The notes under the pieces are model-generated. The model was given only the letters and a program-made list of their open reading frames with translations. It was not told the DNA's origin and searched no databases. DNA of 64,000 nt from Sphingomonas sp. (GTDB lineage Bacteria; Pseudomonadota; Alphaproteobacteria; Sphingomonadales; Sphingomonadaceae): the NCBI RefSeq assembly GCF_019635455.1, contig NZ_JAHBZJ010000005.1, positions 143,149 to 207,148 on the forward strand. Reading direction: 5' to 3'. Position numbers and translations under genes: made by a program. Positions 7,869 through 18,071 of this stretch are shown here, one piece after another. Position 1 is the first letter of the stretch. Each line of letters begins with the position of its first letter.

Positions 7869-9875
7869 ATGCCCAAGCTGACCGTAGACGGTATCGAAGT
7901 CGAAGTTCCCGCCGGCGCCACCGTGCTCCAGGCGTGCGAAGCCGCGGGCAAGGAAATCCCGCGCTTCTGCTATCACGAACGGCTGTCGATCGCCGGCAAT
8001 TGCCGGATGTGCCTGGTCGAGGTGAAGCCCGGGCCGCCCAAGCCACAGGCGAGCTGTGCGCTGCCCGCCGGCGACGGACAGGAGGTGCGCACCGACAGCG
8101 CGATGGTGAAGGCCGCGCGCGAAGGCGTGATGGAATTCCTGCTGATCAACCACCCGCTCGACTGCCCGATCTGTGACCAGGGTGGCGAGTGCGACCTTCA
8201 GGACCAGTCGATCGCGTACGGGCGCGGCCACAGCCGCTATACCGAGAACAAGCGCGCGGTGACCGAGAAATATATGGGTCCCATCGTCAAGACGGTGATG
8301 ACCCGCTGCATCCAATGCACCCGCTGCGTCCGCTTCGCCGAAGAGGTGGCCGGGGTCGAGGAAATCGGCGCGATCTATCGCGGCGAGAATATGCAGATCA
8401 CCAGCTATCTGGAACAGGCGGTGACGTCCGAACTGTCGGGCAATGTCGTCGATCTGTGTCCGGTCGGGGCGCTTACGGCCAAGCCCTATGCGTTCGAAGC
8501 GCGGCCGTGGGAGCTGAAGAAGACGCTGGCGATCGACGTGATGGACGCGGTCGGCACCAACATCCGGATCGACAGCCGCGGACGCGGCGTGCTGCGCGTG
8601 CTGCCGCGCATCAACGAGGATGTGAACGAGGAATGGGCGCACGACAAGACGCGCCATCATGTCGATGGCCTGTCGCACCGGCGGCTGGATCGCCCCTATG
8701 TCCGCCGCGACGGCAAGCTGGTCGAGGCAAGCTGGGACGAGGCGTTCGAGGCGATCGCGGTTGCCGCCAGGGGCGCGGGCGGCAAGGTCGCGGCGATCCA
8801 TGGCGACCTGACCGATTGCGAGACAATCTTCGCCGCCAGAAAGCTGGTGGAGGCGTTCGGCTCCGACTTGCTCGAAGGCCGTCAGACCGGCATGGATTAT
8901 GACGTTACCAGCCTGTCGGCGGTGAATTTCAACACCACCATCGCCGGTGCCGAGACGGCCGACGCGATCCTGCTGGTCGGCACCAATTTGCGCTGGGAAG
9001 CGCCGCTGGTGAACACCCGCGTGCGCAAGGCGATCAAGCGCGGGGCAAAGGTGTTCGCGATCGGCCCGCAGGTCGATCTGACGTACAAGGTCGAATGGCT
9101 GGGCAACGATCTGTCGCTGCTGGGCAAGCTGCCCAAGGCGGCGGCCGAGGCGTTCAAGGACGCGGCACGGCCGATGGTGATCGTCGGCGGCGCGGCGCTG
9201 AAGGGTGGCCACGGCGCCAGCCTTGCGCTTGCCAAGAAGCTGAATCTGGTGCGTGACAACTGGAACGGCTTCAACGTGATGCACATGGCGGCGAGCCGGA
9301 TGGGCGGCCTGATGCTGGGCTTCGCGTGCAAGGGCGGCATCGCCGACATCGTCGCGGCGGGGCCAAAGCTCACCTTCTTCCTTGGCGCGGACGAGGTGGA
9401 TTTCACGAAGTTTTCCAATAGCTTCAACGTCTATATCGGCCATCACGGCGACAAGGGCGCGCATGCGGCGGACGTGATCCTGCCCGGCGCCAGCTATGCC
9501 GAAAAGGCCGGAACCTACGTCAACCTGGAAGGACGCGTGCAGCGCGGCGACAAGGCGGTGTTCGCGCCCGGCGACGCGCGCGAGGACTGGACGATCCTGC
9601 GCGCCCTGTCCGAAAAGCTGGGCAAGACGCTGCCATTTGACAGCTTTGACCAGCTGCGCGCCGCGATGTTCGCCGAAGTGCCGGCGCTCGCCGAAGAGGG
9701 GCTGGCCAGCTTTGACTGGAATCCGCCGTCGCTCGACGCGAAGGGACAGGGAGAGGTGGGCTACCCGATCGCCGACTTCTACCTGACCAACGCCATCTGC
9801 CGCGCGTCGCCGACGATGCAGCGGTGCTCGGCCGAACTGATCCACGGCCAGGATTTCGCGGAGGCCGCGGAATGA
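7869..9875 (+). CDS. nuoG: NADH-quinone oxidoreductase subunit G
   Basis: The 75-kDa iron-sulfur subunit, 668 residues. The N-terminal ferredoxin domain has [2Fe-2S] ligands C34, C45, C48 and C63. The N5 site is HPLDCPICDQGGECDLQD (H95, C99, C102, C108). The next [4Fe-4S] cluster is at C147, C150 and C153 (RCIQCTRCVRF), with a later Cys in LCPVGALT. A molybdopterin-oxidoreductase-like domain fills the rest. Length is near that of mitochondrial and Paracoccus homologues and shorter than the E. coli form. The gene starts one base after the third secreted paralogue. Confidence 0.97.
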   Translation: MPKLTVDGIEVEVPAGATVLQACEAAGKEIPRFCYHERLSIAGNCRMCLVEVKPGPPKPQASCALPAGDGQEVRTDSAMVKAAREGVMEFLLINHPLDCPICDQGGECDLQDQSIAYGRGHSRYTENKRAVTEKYMGPIVKTVMTRCIQCTRCVRFAEEVAGVEEIGAIYRGENMQITSYLEQAVTSELSGNVVDLCPVGALTAKPYAFEARPWELKKTLAIDVMDAVGTNIRIDSRGRGVLRVLPRINEDVNEEWAHDKTRHHVDGLSHRRLDRPYVRRDGKLVEASWDEAFEAIAVAARGAGGKVAAIHGDLTDCETIFAARKLVEAFGSDLLEGRQTGMDYDVTSLSAVNFNTTIAGAETADAILLVGTNLRWEAPLVNTRVRKAIKRGAKVFAIGPQVDLTYKVEWLGNDLSLLGKLPKAAAEAFKDAARPMVIVGGAALKGGHGASLALAKKLNLVRDNWNGFNVMHMAASRMGGLMLGFACKGGIADIVAAGPKLTFFLGADEVDFTKFSNSFNVYIGHHGDKGAHAADVILPGASYAEKAGTYVNLEGRVQRGDKAVFAPGDAREDWTILRALSEKLGKTLPFDSFDQLRAAMFAEVPALAEEGLASFDWNPPSLDAKGQGEVGYPIADFYLTNAICRASPTMQRCSAELIHGQDFAEAAE

Positions 9876-9893
9876 CCGTCAACCATCCCGGTA

Positions 9894-9911
9894 CTCCTGC
9901 CTTCGCAGGAG
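9894..9911. repeat. Small palindromic element, nuoG/nuoH junction
   Basis: A perfect hairpin, CTCCTGC-CTTC-GCAGGAG, in the 52-base gap between nuoG and nuoH. It shares the CTCCTGC/GCAGG core with the element at 4492-4570 and looks like half of that repeat. There is no T-run, so it is not an obvious terminator. Confidence 0.65.
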
Positions 9912-9927
9912 CACATAGGTGCTGCCA

Positions 9928-10980
9928 ATGACCGCCTTCTTCCAATCGTTCGGCATGATGTATGAGTGGGCGTGGTTCCTCTCGACGATCATCGGCATCC
10001 TGCTGATCGCCCTGCCGCTGATGCTCGCCGTGGCGATGATCATCTATGCCGACCGCAAGATCTGGGCGGCGATGGCGTTGCGGCGCGGGCCGAACGTCGT
10101 CGGGCCGTTGGGGCTGCTGCAATCGTTCGCCGATGGTCTGAAGGTCATGCTTCAGGAAACGATCATCCCGTCCAGCGCGAACAAGGGGCTGTTCCTGCTG
10201 GCGCCGATCATCACCTTCACCGTCGCGTTGATCGTGTGGGCGGTGGTGCCGTTCCAGGCGGGGGTGGTGCTCTCGAACATCAATGTCGGGCTGCTCTACA
10301 TCCTCGCGGCGTCGAGCCTTGGCGTGTACGGCGTCATCCTCGCCGGCTGGTCATCCAACTCCAAATATCCCTTCTACTCGGCGATCCGCGCGGCGGCGCA
10401 GATGGTGAGCTACGAAGTGTCGATCGGCTTCGTGCTGATCGCGGTCGTGCTGTGGGCGGGCAGCTTCAACCTGTCGGTGATCGTCGACAAGCAGCAGGGG
10501 CATGTGCTCGGCCTGCTCAACGGTTTCGGCTTCAACCCGCTGCTGTTCCCGATGGCGGTGGTGTTCCTGATCTCCTCGCTCGCCGAGACGCAGCGTGCGC
10601 CGTTCGACCTGACCGAGGCGGAGAGCGAGCTGGTCGCGGGGTATCAGACCGAATATTCGTCGATGGCGTTCGCGCTCTACTGGCTGGGCGAATATGCCAA
10701 CGTCATCCTGATGTGTACGCTCAACGCGACGCTGTTCTGGGGCGGGTATCTGCCGCCGCTCGACATTCCGATCCTGTATGCGGTGCCGGGCATCATCTGG
10801 CTGTTCGCCAAGATCCTGTTCTTCTTCTTCGTGTTCAGCTGGGTGAAGGCGACCGTGCCGCGCTATCGCTACGACCAGCTGATGCGGCTGGGCTGGAAGA
10901 TCTTCCTGCCGCTGTCGCTGATCTTCGTGTTCGCGATTTCGGGCTGGCTGATGGTTCAGCGGGTGGGGCTGCCGGTATGA
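9928..10980 (+). CDS. nuoH: NADH-quinone oxidoreductase subunit H
   Basis: ND1-family membrane subunit at the junction of the membrane and peripheral arms, lining the quinone tunnel; about 350 residues. Multiple hydrophobic segments are seen. Signature stretches are [19 protein letters not shown] and the acidic loop [20 protein letters not shown]. The ATG at 9928 is chosen because AGGT lies 7 bases upstream; a GTG at 9919 would add three residues. The stop overlaps the next small gene. Confidence 0.95.
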   Translation: MTAFFQSFGMMYEWAWFLSTIIGILLIALPLMLAVAMIIYADRKIWAAMALRRGPNVVGPLGLLQSFADGLKVMLQETIIPSSANKGLFLLAPIITFTVALIVWAVVPFQAGVVLSNINVGLLYILAASSLGVYGVILAGWSSNSKYPFYSAIRAAAQMVSYEVSIGFVLIAVVLWAGSFNLSVIVDKQQGHVLGLLNGFGFNPLLFPMAVVFLISSLAETQRAPFDLTEAESELVAGYQTEYSSMAFALYWLGEYANVILMCTLNATLFWGGYLPPLDIPILYAVPGIIWLFAKILFFFFVFSWVKATVPRYRYDQLMRLGWKIFLPLSLIFVFAISGWLMVQRVGLPV

Positions 10981-11405
10981 TCGCGCTCATGCTCCTAATG
11001 GCCGCGCAGGACGTGCAACCGCCTGTCTCTCCCGGGGCAGGCCGGGCTTTTCCTGCCGCGCGACTGATGTGCGGCGTCACCACGCCCGACAACGTGACGT
11101 TTACCGTGGCGATCAAGGCGAAGGCCGATAGCGCGACGCTGAAATCGTCGCGCGAGGATTTGTTTCCGTCGGGTGGCTTCACCGTCGCGCCTGCGCTGAT
11201 CACGCGCAGGTCGGGCGGAGATGCGGTCGATTATCGCGTCTCCCTTTCCAGCGATCGACCGACTGGCAGATTTTCGCTGGGCATGAACGTCGAGGGCGGC
11301 GTCGTCACCAAAAGCTGGCTGCGCATGATGCCGCCCGGTCCCTTTCGCAGCGACCGCTCCCGCGAACTGGGATCGGCGCGGTGTACTGCAGAGAAAAAGT
11401 CATGA
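10977..11405 (+). CDS. Small exported protein between nuoH and nuoI
   Basis: Unrecognised 142-residue protein. The ATG overlaps the nuoH stop and the TGA overlaps the nuoI start, so it is coupled on both sides. It begins with a short hydrophobic run (IALMLLMAA), then [13 protein letters not shown], suggesting a short signal peptide. The body looks beta-rich ([38 protein letters not shown]). Two cysteines occur (LMCGV and SARCTAE), so one disulfide is possible. It does not show the module of the 5887-7867 trio. Confidence 0.7.
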   Translation: MIALMLLMAAQDVQPPVSPGAGRAFPAARLMCGVTTPDNVTFTVAIKAKADSATLKSSREDLFPSGGFTVAPALITRRSGGDAVDYRVSLSSDRPTGRFSLGMNVEGGVVTKSWLRMMPPGPFRSDRSRELGSARCTAEKKS

Positions 11406-11887
11406 GCGTCGCCCAACTCGTCCGTTCGTTCACGCTGTGGGAGTTCGTGAAGGCGCATGCCCTCACGCTGAAGTATTTCTTCAAGCCCAAGGCGACGATC
11501 AACTATCCGTATGAGAAGAACCCGCTGTCGCCGCGCTTTCGGGGCGAGCATGCGCTGCGCCGCTATCCCAATGGCGAGGAACGCTGCATCGCGTGCAAGC
11601 TGTGCGAGGCGATCTGCCCGGCGCTGGCGATCACGATCGAGGCCGAACCGCGTGACGACGGCAGCCGCCGCACCACGCGTTACGACATCGACATGACCAA
11701 GTGCATCTATTGCGGGCTGTGCCAGGAGGCATGCCCGGTGGATGCGATCGTCGAGGGGCCGAATTTCGAGTTCGCGACCGAAACGCGTGAGGAGCTGATC
11801 TACCACAAGGACAAGCTGCTCGCGAATGGCGACCGGTGGGAGCGCGCGATCGCCGCGAACCTTGCCGCCGACGCACCCTATCGTTAA
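11402..11887 (+). CDS. nuoI: NADH-quinone oxidoreductase subunit I
   Basis: TYKY-family subunit with clusters N6a and N6b, 161 residues. The two [4Fe-4S] motifs are complete: C62/C65/C68/C72 ([12 protein letters not shown]) and C101/C104/C107/C111 ([12 protein letters not shown]). The N-terminus ([21 protein letters not shown]) is the amphipathic anchor of the family. The ATG at 11402 overlaps the previous stop. A GTG 21 bases upstream is possible but is disfavoured by the coupling pattern of this operon. Confidence 0.96.
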   Translation: MSVAQLVRSFTLWEFVKAHALTLKYFFKPKATINYPYEKNPLSPRFRGEHALRRYPNGEERCIACKLCEAICPALAITIEAEPRDDGSRRTTRYDIDMTKCIYCGLCQEACPVDAIVEGPNFEFATETREELIYHKDKLLANGDRWERAIAANLAADAPYR

Positions 11888-11917
11888 GCGCGCGGCACCA
11901 GAGGGGCATTCGATTCC

Positions 11918-12544
11918 GTGATTCAAGCAATCGCCTTTTACCTGTTCGCCGCGGTGGTCATCCTGTCCGCCGCGATGACGATCACCGCGCGCAATCCCGT
12001 TCATTCGGTGCTGTGGCTGATCCTCGCCTTCTTCAACGCCGCCGGCCTGATGGTGCTGGCGGGGGCGGAGTTCATCGCGATGCTGCTCGTCATCGTCTAT
12101 GTCGGCGCGGTCGCGGTGCTGTTCCTGTTCGTGGTGATGATGCTCGACATTGATTTCGCCGAATTGCGCGCCGGCTTCGTGCGCTATGCGATGTTCGGGC
12201 TGGCGATCGCGATCGCACTGGCGGCGGAGATCGTGATCGGCACGGCCGCGTGGAGCGCGGGCGGGGTGAACCTGGCCGGGCGCGTCGCGCCGACCGATGC
12301 CGACACCGCGCTGGGCCAGCTGCCGAACATCCAGGCGATGGGGATGCTGCTCTATTCGCGGTATCTGTACGTGTTCGAGGCGGCGGGCTTTGTCCTGCTG
12401 GTCGCGATGGTCGGCGCGATCGTGCTGACCCACCGCCAGCGGGGGGGCGTGATGAAACAGAATGTCTGGCGCCAGGTCAGCCGCCGGTCGGAGGATGCGA
12501 TCCGCAAGGTCGATCAGCCGGTCGGACAGGGGGTGGAACTGTGA
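11918..12544 (+). CDS. nuoJ: NADH-quinone oxidoreductase subunit J
   Basis: ND6-family membrane subunit, 208 residues, with five hydrophobic segments. The conserved third helix VIVYVGAVAVLFLFVVMM, which forms a pi-bulge in solved complexes, is plain. The C-terminal 35 residues (VMKQNVWRQVSRRSEDAIRK...) are hydrophilic and basic and extend past the last helix. The start is a GTG; the 30 bases separating it from nuoI show nothing notable. Confidence 0.94.
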   Translation: MIQAIAFYLFAAVVILSAAMTITARNPVHSVLWLILAFFNAAGLMVLAGAEFIAMLLVIVYVGAVAVLFLFVVMMLDIDFAELRAGFVRYAMFGLAIAIALAAEIVIGTAAWSAGGVNLAGRVAPTDADTALGQLPNIQAMGMLLYSRYLYVFEAAGFVLLVAMVGAIVLTHRQRGGVMKQNVWRQVSRRSEDAIRKVDQPVGQGVEL

Positions 12545-12558
12545 TTCGCATGCAGATC

Positions 12559-12680
12559 CGTCATGCCGGACCTGTTCCGGCATCCACCGGGCCGCTGGGC
12601 GCCGTTGGTGAGGTCATCGCGGAACCCTTGAGGCTTGGCCGGGTTGCGCGGTGGACCCCGGAACAAGCCCGGGGTGACGA
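12559..12680. repeat. Extragenic palindromic element, nuoJ/nuoK junction
   Basis: The 157-base gap between nuoJ and nuoK is nearly filled by an inverted repeat. Outer arms are CGTCATGCCGG...CATCCACCG and CGGTGGACCCCGG...CCGGGGTGACG. The left arm folds as TGCCGGACCTGTTCCGGCA and the right arm as CCCCGGAACAAGCCCGGGG. It belongs to the same family as the nuoC/nuoD element at 2102-2181. Confidence 0.8.
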
Positions 12681-12701
12681 AGAAATGGAAGGGGTTGGAG
12701 C

Positions 12702-13007
12702 ATGATCTCCCTGACCCACTATCTCGTCGTCAGCGCGGTCCTGTTCACCATGGGCGTGCTCGGCATCTTCCTGAACCGCAAGAACCTGATCGTCATCCTG
12801 ATGGCGATCGAGTTGATCCTGCTCAGCGTGAACCTCAACCTCGTCGCGTTCAGCGCGGCGCTGCACGACCTGGTCGGGCAGATTTTCGCGATGTTCGTGC
12901 TGACCGTCGCTGCGGGTGAGGCGGCGATCGGCCTTGCCATTCTGGTCATCTATTTCCGCGGCCGCGGCACGATCTCGGTCGACGACGTCAATCGGATGAA
13001 GGGCTGA
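12702..13007 (+). CDS. nuoK: NADH-quinone oxidoreductase subunit K
   Basis: ND4L-family membrane subunit, 101 residues with three helices, normal length. Conserved membrane glutamates are seen in [17 protein letters not shown] and [15 protein letters not shown]. The end [16 protein letters not shown] is typical. The TGA overlaps the nuoL ATG. Confidence 0.96.
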   Translation: MISLTHYLVVSAVLFTMGVLGIFLNRKNLIVILMAIELILLSVNLNLVAFSAALHDLVGQIFAMFVLTVAAGEAAIGLAILVIYFRGRGTISVDDVNRMKG

Positions 13008-15094
13008 TGTCTGCGATCCATTTCATCGTATTCCTGCCGCTGCTCGCCGCGGCGGTGGCCGGGTTCAGCAACCGTGCGTTCGGGACGACGCTGCCAAAGC
13101 TGGTGACGACCGGCGCGCTGTTCATCGCCGCCGGGCTGAGCTGGCCGATCTTCATCAGCTATATGAACGGCACCGCCGAACCGCAGGTGGCACAGGTCTT
13201 CACCTGGATGCGTTCGGGCGATCTGGACGTCAGCTGGGGCCTGCGGGTCGATGCGCTGACCGCCGTCATGCTGGTCGTGGTGACCAGCGTCTCCAGCCTC
13301 GTCCACCTCTACAGCTGGTCGTATATGGCGGAGGACCCGGATCAGCCGCGCTTCTTCGCGTACTTGTCGCTGTTCACCTTCGCCATGCTGATGCTGGTGA
13401 CCGCGAACAATCTGCTTCAGATGTTTTTCGGCTGGGAAGGCGTCGGCCTGGCATCCTATCTGCTGATCGGTTTCTGGTTCAAGAAGCCCAGCGCCAACGC
13501 CGCCGCGATCAAGGCGTTCGTGGTCAACCGCGTCGGCGATCTGGGCTTCATGCTCGGCATCTTCGGCGTGTTCCTGGTGTTTCAGACGATCTCGATCCCC
13601 GACATCCTGGCCGCCGCGCCGGGGATGAAGGGCAGCACGATCGGATTTCTGGGTCACCGCGTCGATACGCTGACCGTGCTGTGCCTGCTGCTGTTCATCG
13701 GTGCGATGGGCAAATCCGCGCAGCTGGGCCTGCACACCTGGTTGCCCGACGCGATGGAGGGGCCGACCCCGGTGTCGGCGCTGATCCACGCCGCGACGAT
13801 GGTGACGGCGGGCGTGTTCATGGTGTGCCGCCTGTCGCCGCTGTTCGAACAGGCGCCGATCGCACTGGGCTTCGTCACCTTCATCGGTGCGGCGACATGC
13901 CTGTTCGCGGCGACGGTCGGCACGACCCAGACCGATATCAAGCGCGTGATCGCCTATTCGACCTGCTCGCAGCTCGGCTACATGTTCTTTGCGGCCGGCG
14001 TCGGCATGTACGGCGCCGCCATGTTCCACCTGTTCACCCACGCCTTCTTCAAGGCGCTGCTGTTCCTGGGCGCGGGCAGCGTGATCCACGCGATGCATCA
14101 CGAGCAGGACATGCGCTATTATGGGGGCTTAAGGAAACATATCCCGGTCACCTTCTGGACGATGATGGCGGGGACGCTGGCGATCACCGGGGTCGGCATC
14201 TACTGGCTGCACGCCGGGTTCGCGGGCTTCCATTCGAAGGACGCGATCCTGGAGGCGGCGTGGGCCGCCGGCGGTGGCGGGCAGGGCGCCTTTTGGGTCG
14301 GCGTGGTCGCCGCGCTGCTGACCAGTTTCTACAGCTGGCGGCTGATGTTCCTGACCTTCTGGGGCAAGCCGCGCTGGACGCAGTCGGAGCATATCCAGCA
14401 CGCGCTCCACGACGCGCACGACCATGGCCGGCACCATGAGGACCCGGCGGCCGAGGATGCGGGCCATGCGCCCGATCCGCACGCGCCCGGCGCGCACGAA
14501 ATCGACCATGCCGCCCATGGCGACGGCACCGGCGGATATCATCCGCACGAAAGCCCGTTGCCGATGATGATCCCGCTGCTGGTGCTGAGCCTGGGCGCGG
14601 TGTTCGCGGGCTTCGCGTTCAACAAATTCTTCGTTCAGCCGGACAGCGGCGAAATCTTCTGGAAGGGCGCGGTCGCGTTCAACGAACATCTCGCGCATGC
14701 GATGCATGAGGTGCCGATTTGGGTGAAGCTGGCGGCGAGCGTCGTGATGCTGCTCGGCCTGTTCAGCGCATGGACCGCCTATATCTGGAAGCCGGGCATC
14801 CCCGCCGCCTTCACCGGCACGTTCGGGCTGCTGTACAAATTCCTGCTGAACAAGTGGTATTTCGACGAGCTGTACAACGCGCTGTTCGTCCGCCCCGCCT
14901 TCTGGCTGGGCCGCGTCTTCTGGAAGAAGGGCGACGAGGGGACGATCGACCGGTTCGGCCCCAATGGGTCGGCCGCCGTGGTGCGGCTGGGCAGCGTGGT
15001 CGCCGCGAGATTCCAGTCCGGATATGTCTATAGCTATGCGTTCGTCATGCTGATCGGCCTGACCGCAGCCGTTACCTGGGTGATCACGCGATGA
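13007..15094 (+). CDS. nuoL: NADH-quinone oxidoreductase subunit L
   Basis: ND5-family antiporter-like proton-pumping subunit, 695 residues, many helices. Conserved blocks include [17 protein letters not shown], the proton-path [20 protein letters not shown] and [13 protein letters not shown]. Between the core helices and the C-terminal part, residues about 460-518 form a hydrophilic loop unusually rich in His ([13 protein letters not shown], then further His to HPHESP). The C-terminal lateral helix region follows ([20 protein letters not shown]). The start and stop both overlap neighbouring nuo genes. Confidence 0.97.
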   Translation: MSAIHFIVFLPLLAAAVAGFSNRAFGTTLPKLVTTGALFIAAGLSWPIFISYMNGTAEPQVAQVFTWMRSGDLDVSWGLRVDALTAVMLVVVTSVSSLVHLYSWSYMAEDPDQPRFFAYLSLFTFAMLMLVTANNLLQMFFGWEGVGLASYLLIGFWFKKPSANAAAIKAFVVNRVGDLGFMLGIFGVFLVFQTISIPDILAAAPGMKGSTIGFLGHRVDTLTVLCLLLFIGAMGKSAQLGLHTWLPDAMEGPTPVSALIHAATMVTAGVFMVCRLSPLFEQAPIALGFVTFIGAATCLFAATVGTTQTDIKRVIAYSTCSQLGYMFFAAGVGMYGAAMFHLFTHAFFKALLFLGAGSVIHAMHHEQDMRYYGGLRKHIPVTFWTMMAGTLAITGVGIYWLHAGFAGFHSKDAILEAAWAAGGGGQGAFWVGVVAALLTSFYSWRLMFLTFWGKPRWTQSEHIQHALHDAHDHGRHHEDPAAEDAGHAPDPHAPGAHEIDHAAHGDGTGGYHPHESPLPMMIPLLVLSLGAVFAGFAFNKFFVQPDSGEIFWKGAVAFNEHLAHAMHEVPIWVKLAASVVMLLGLFSAWTAYIWKPGIPAAFTGTFGLLYKFLLNKWYFDELYNALFVRPAFWLGRVFWKKGDEGTIDRFGPNGSAAVVRLGSVVAARFQSGYVYSYAFVMLIGLTAAVTWVITR

Positions 15095-16626
15095 GCGGCA
15101 TTCTCTCCATCATGCTGGTCGTCCCGCTCGCCGCGGCGCTGGCCTGCCTGTTCGTGAACGCGAACACCGCCCGCTGGATCGCGCTGGGTGCGACGCTGGT
15201 CGATCTGGTGCTGGGCGGCGTGCTGTGGGCGAATTTCGAGATCGGCGGGCCGCAATGGCAATTTGTCGAATATACCCCGATCTTCGGTCGCTTCGCCTGG
15301 GCGCTGGGCATTGACGGCTTTGCGCTGCTGCTGATCCTGCTCAGCGTGTTCCTGATGCCGATCTGTATCGGCGCGAGCTGGCAGGCGATCACGACGCGCG
15401 TCCAGGAATATATGGCCGCGTTCCTGATCACCGAAGTGTTGATGATCGGCACCTTCGCGGCACAGGACCTGTTCCTGTTCTACGTCTTCTTCGAGGCCGG
15501 CCTGATCCCGATGTTCCTGATCATCGGCATCTGGGGCGGCGCGAACCGCATCTACGCCAGCTATAAATTCTTCCTGTACACGCTGCTCGGGTCGGTGCTG
15601 ATGCTGATCGCGATGATGTACATGGCGAGCACCGCCGGTACGACGTCGATCCCCGAACTGATGACGCATGATTTCCCGGCGCACGTCCAGACATGGCTGT
15701 GGCTCGCCTTCTTCGCTTCGTTCGCGGTGAAGATGCCGATGTGGCCGGTTCATACCTGGCTTCCCGATGCGCACGTTCAGGCGCCGACGGCGGGTTCGGT
15801 CATCCTGGCCGGCGTGCTGCTGAAACTGGGCGGCTATGGCTTTCTGCGCTTCTCGCTGCCGATGTTTCCCGAAGCGTCGGCGCAGCTGATCTGGCTCGTC
15901 TTTGGCCTGTCCTGCGTGGCGGTGGTCGTCACCAGCCTGATCGCGCTGGTGCAGAACGACATGAAGAAGCTGATCGCCTATTCGTCGGTCGCGCACATGG
16001 CGATCGTGACGATCGGCCTGTTCACCTTCAACCGGCAGGGGATCGAGGGTGCGATGATGGTGATGCTGGGCCACGGCCTGGTATCCGGCGCGTTGTTCCT
16101 GTGCGTGGGCGTGATCTACGATCGGCTGCATACCCGCGAGATCGACCGTTATGGCGGCCTGGCGGTGAACATGCCGAAATACGCCGTGCTGTTCATGCTC
16201 TTCACCATGGCCTCGGTCGGCCTGCCGGGGACGAGCAACTTCGTCGGCGAATTCCTGGCGCTGATGGGCAGCTATCAGGTATCGACCTGGACCACGCTGA
16301 TCGCCACCACCGGCATCATCCTGGGCGCGGCTTACATGCTGTACCTGTATCGCCGCGTGGTGTTTGGCGATCTGGTCAAGGACGATGTCAGGGCGATGCC
16401 GGACCTCAGCAAGCGCGAGATCGCGCTGCTCGCCCCGATCGCGGCGGTGGTGCTGTGGATGGGCGTGTATCCCGAGAGTTTCCTGGCGCCGATGCGCGGC
16501 GATGTCGCGACGTTGCTTGCGCGGATCGAGCGCGCCCGGCCCGCCGGTGACAGCCGGCCGGCCCCCGCCACCCCAATGGCCGCAAAGGCCGAACCCCGGC
16601 ATGCCGAGCATGGAGCGGCCCACTGA
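15091..16626 (+). CDS. nuoM: NADH-quinone oxidoreductase subunit M
   Basis: ND4-family antiporter-like subunit, 511 residues. Recognisable blocks: [22 protein letters not shown] (key helix-5 Glu), [19 protein letters not shown] and [14 protein letters not shown]. The last 35 residues ([20 protein letters not shown]...) form an Ala/Pro-rich soluble tail. The ATG overlaps the nuoL stop and the stop overlaps the nuoN ATG. Confidence 0.97.
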   Translation: MSGILSIMLVVPLAAALACLFVNANTARWIALGATLVDLVLGGVLWANFEIGGPQWQFVEYTPIFGRFAWALGIDGFALLLILLSVFLMPICIGASWQAITTRVQEYMAAFLITEVLMIGTFAAQDLFLFYVFFEAGLIPMFLIIGIWGGANRIYASYKFFLYTLLGSVLMLIAMMYMASTAGTTSIPELMTHDFPAHVQTWLWLAFFASFAVKMPMWPVHTWLPDAHVQAPTAGSVILAGVLLKLGGYGFLRFSLPMFPEASAQLIWLVFGLSCVAVVVTSLIALVQNDMKKLIAYSSVAHMAIVTIGLFTFNRQGIEGAMMVMLGHGLVSGALFLCVGVIYDRLHTREIDRYGGLAVNMPKYAVLFMLFTMASVGLPGTSNFVGEFLALMGSYQVSTWTTLIATTGIILGAAYMLYLYRRVVFGDLVKDDVRAMPDLSKREIALLAPIAAVVLWMGVYPESFLAPMRGDVATLLARIERARPAGDSRPAPATPMAAKAEPRHAEHGAAH

Positions 16627-18071
16627 TGAGTTACGCCGCACAACTTTCGATGGTCCTGCCCGAAATCGTCCTGTCGCTGGGCGGGCTGGCGCTGCTGATG
16701 GTCGCCGCCTGGGGTGGCCAGGCGGTTTCGCGCGCGGTCAGCTGGGTGGCGGTCGCGGTGCTCGCCGGCGCCGGCGTGGCGCTGATCGGCCCGGCTTCGG
16801 CGGGCGGCACCGCGTTCGACGGCCTGTATCGCGCCGATCTGTTCGCCGCCTTTGCCAAGGTGCTGATCTTCTTTTCAGCAGCTGTATCGATCGTGGTCGC
16901 CCCGCGTTTCTTCGCGCGGACCAGCGGCGAGGATCTGCGCCCCGAATATCCGATCCTGATCCTGTTCGCCGCGGCGGGCATGGGGATGATGGTATCGGCG
17001 AACGATCTGCTGACGCTGTATGTCGGCCTCGAGCTTCAGAGCCTCGCCGCCTATGTTCTCGCCAGCTTCATGCGGCGCGACGTGCGTTCGGCCGAGGCGG
17101 GGCTGAAATACTTCATCCTCGGTTCGCTCGCCTCCGGCATCCTGCTCTATGGCATCAGCCTGGTTTACGGGTTCAGCGGCACCACCGTCTTCACCGATAT
17201 CGCCGCCGCCTATGCGGCAGGGCGCGGGACCGGCCTGTTGTTCGGCCTGGTCTTCGTGTTTGCGGGCCTGGCCTTCAAGATGTCGGCGGTGCCGTTCCAC
17301 ATGTGGACCCCCGACGTGTACGAAGGCGCGCCGACGCCGGTCACGACCTTCTTCGCCAGCGCGCCGAAGGTGGCGGCGGTGGCGCTGGCGGTGCGCGTCG
17401 CGATCGAGGCGATGGGACCGGTCACCAGCGACTGGCGGCAGATCGTGATCTTCGCCTCGCTCGCATCGATCATACTGGGTGCCGTCGCGGCGATCGGGCA
17501 GACGAATATCAAACGGCTGCTGGCCTATTCGTCGATCAACAATGTCGGCTTTGCGCTGATCGGCCTTGCCGCCGGCACGGCGGAGGGCGTGGCCGGCGTG
17601 CTGACCTATATGACGATCTACATCGTCATGACGCTGGGCAGCTTCCTCGTCGTGCTCCAGATGCGCGACGAAGCGGGGCAGCCGGTCGAAACGATCGTCA
17701 GCCTGTCGGGCCTTTCGCGTACGCGCCCCGCGCTGGCGGCGGCGCTGGCGATCTTTATGTTCAGCCTTGCGGGGATCCCGCCGCTGTTCGGTTTCTGGGC
17801 GAAATTCGCGGTGTTCGACGCGGCGGTGAAGGCCGGTCTGTTCCCGCTCGCGGCGATCGGCATCGCGGCGTCGGTGATCGGCGCCTTTTACTATCTCAAG
17901 GTCGTGAAGACGATGTATTTCGACGATCCAGCCCCTGAATTCGGTCGCGACGGCAACGCGCTGGAGGGTGGCCTGATCGCCGCCGCCGCCCTGTTCGTCT
18001 CCCCGCTCGGCTATCTGCTGATCCCGGTGCTGGGCGCATGGTCGATGGCGGCGGCGCGGGCGCTGTTCTGA
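16626..18071 (+). CDS. nuoN: NADH-quinone oxidoreductase subunit N
   Basis: ND2-family antiporter-like subunit, 481 residues, last of the 14 complex I subunits. Recognisable blocks: LYVGLELQSLAAYVLASF, KMSAVPFHMWTPDVYEGAP, KRLLAYSSINNVGFALIGLA and GIPPLFGFWAKFAVF. The 3' end overlaps the start of the biotin ligase gene by about 34 bases, so the transcript probably continues. Confidence 0.97.
   Translation: MSYAAQLSMVLPEIVLSLGGLALLMVAAWGGQAVSRAVSWVAVAVLAGAGVALIGPASAGGTAFDGLYRADLFAAFAKVLIFFSAAVSIVVAPRFFARTSGEDLRPEYPILILFAAAGMGMMVSANDLLTLYVGLELQSLAAYVLASFMRRDVRSAEAGLKYFILGSLASGILLYGISLVYGFSGTTVFTDIAAAYAAGRGTGLLFGLVFVFAGLAFKMSAVPFHMWTPDVYEGAPTPVTTFFASAPKVAAVALAVRVAIEAMGPVTSDWRQIVIFASLASIILGAVAAIGQTNIKRLLAYSSINNVGFALIGLAAGTAEGVAGVLTYMTIYIVMTLGSFLVVLQMRDEAGQPVETIVSLSGLSRTRPALAAALAIFMFSLAGIPPLFGFWAKFAVFDAAVKAGLFPLAAIGIAASVIGAFYYLKVVKTMYFDDPAPEFGRDGNALEGGLIAAAALFVSPLGYLLIPVLGAWSMAAARALF

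Noticed and set aside
7842..9845. Open frame of 667 codons antisense to nuoG
   Set aside because: It mirrors nuoG in a GC-rich genome, is rich in Arg, His and Asp, and has no domain or ribosome site. The sense strand is a clear complex I subunit.
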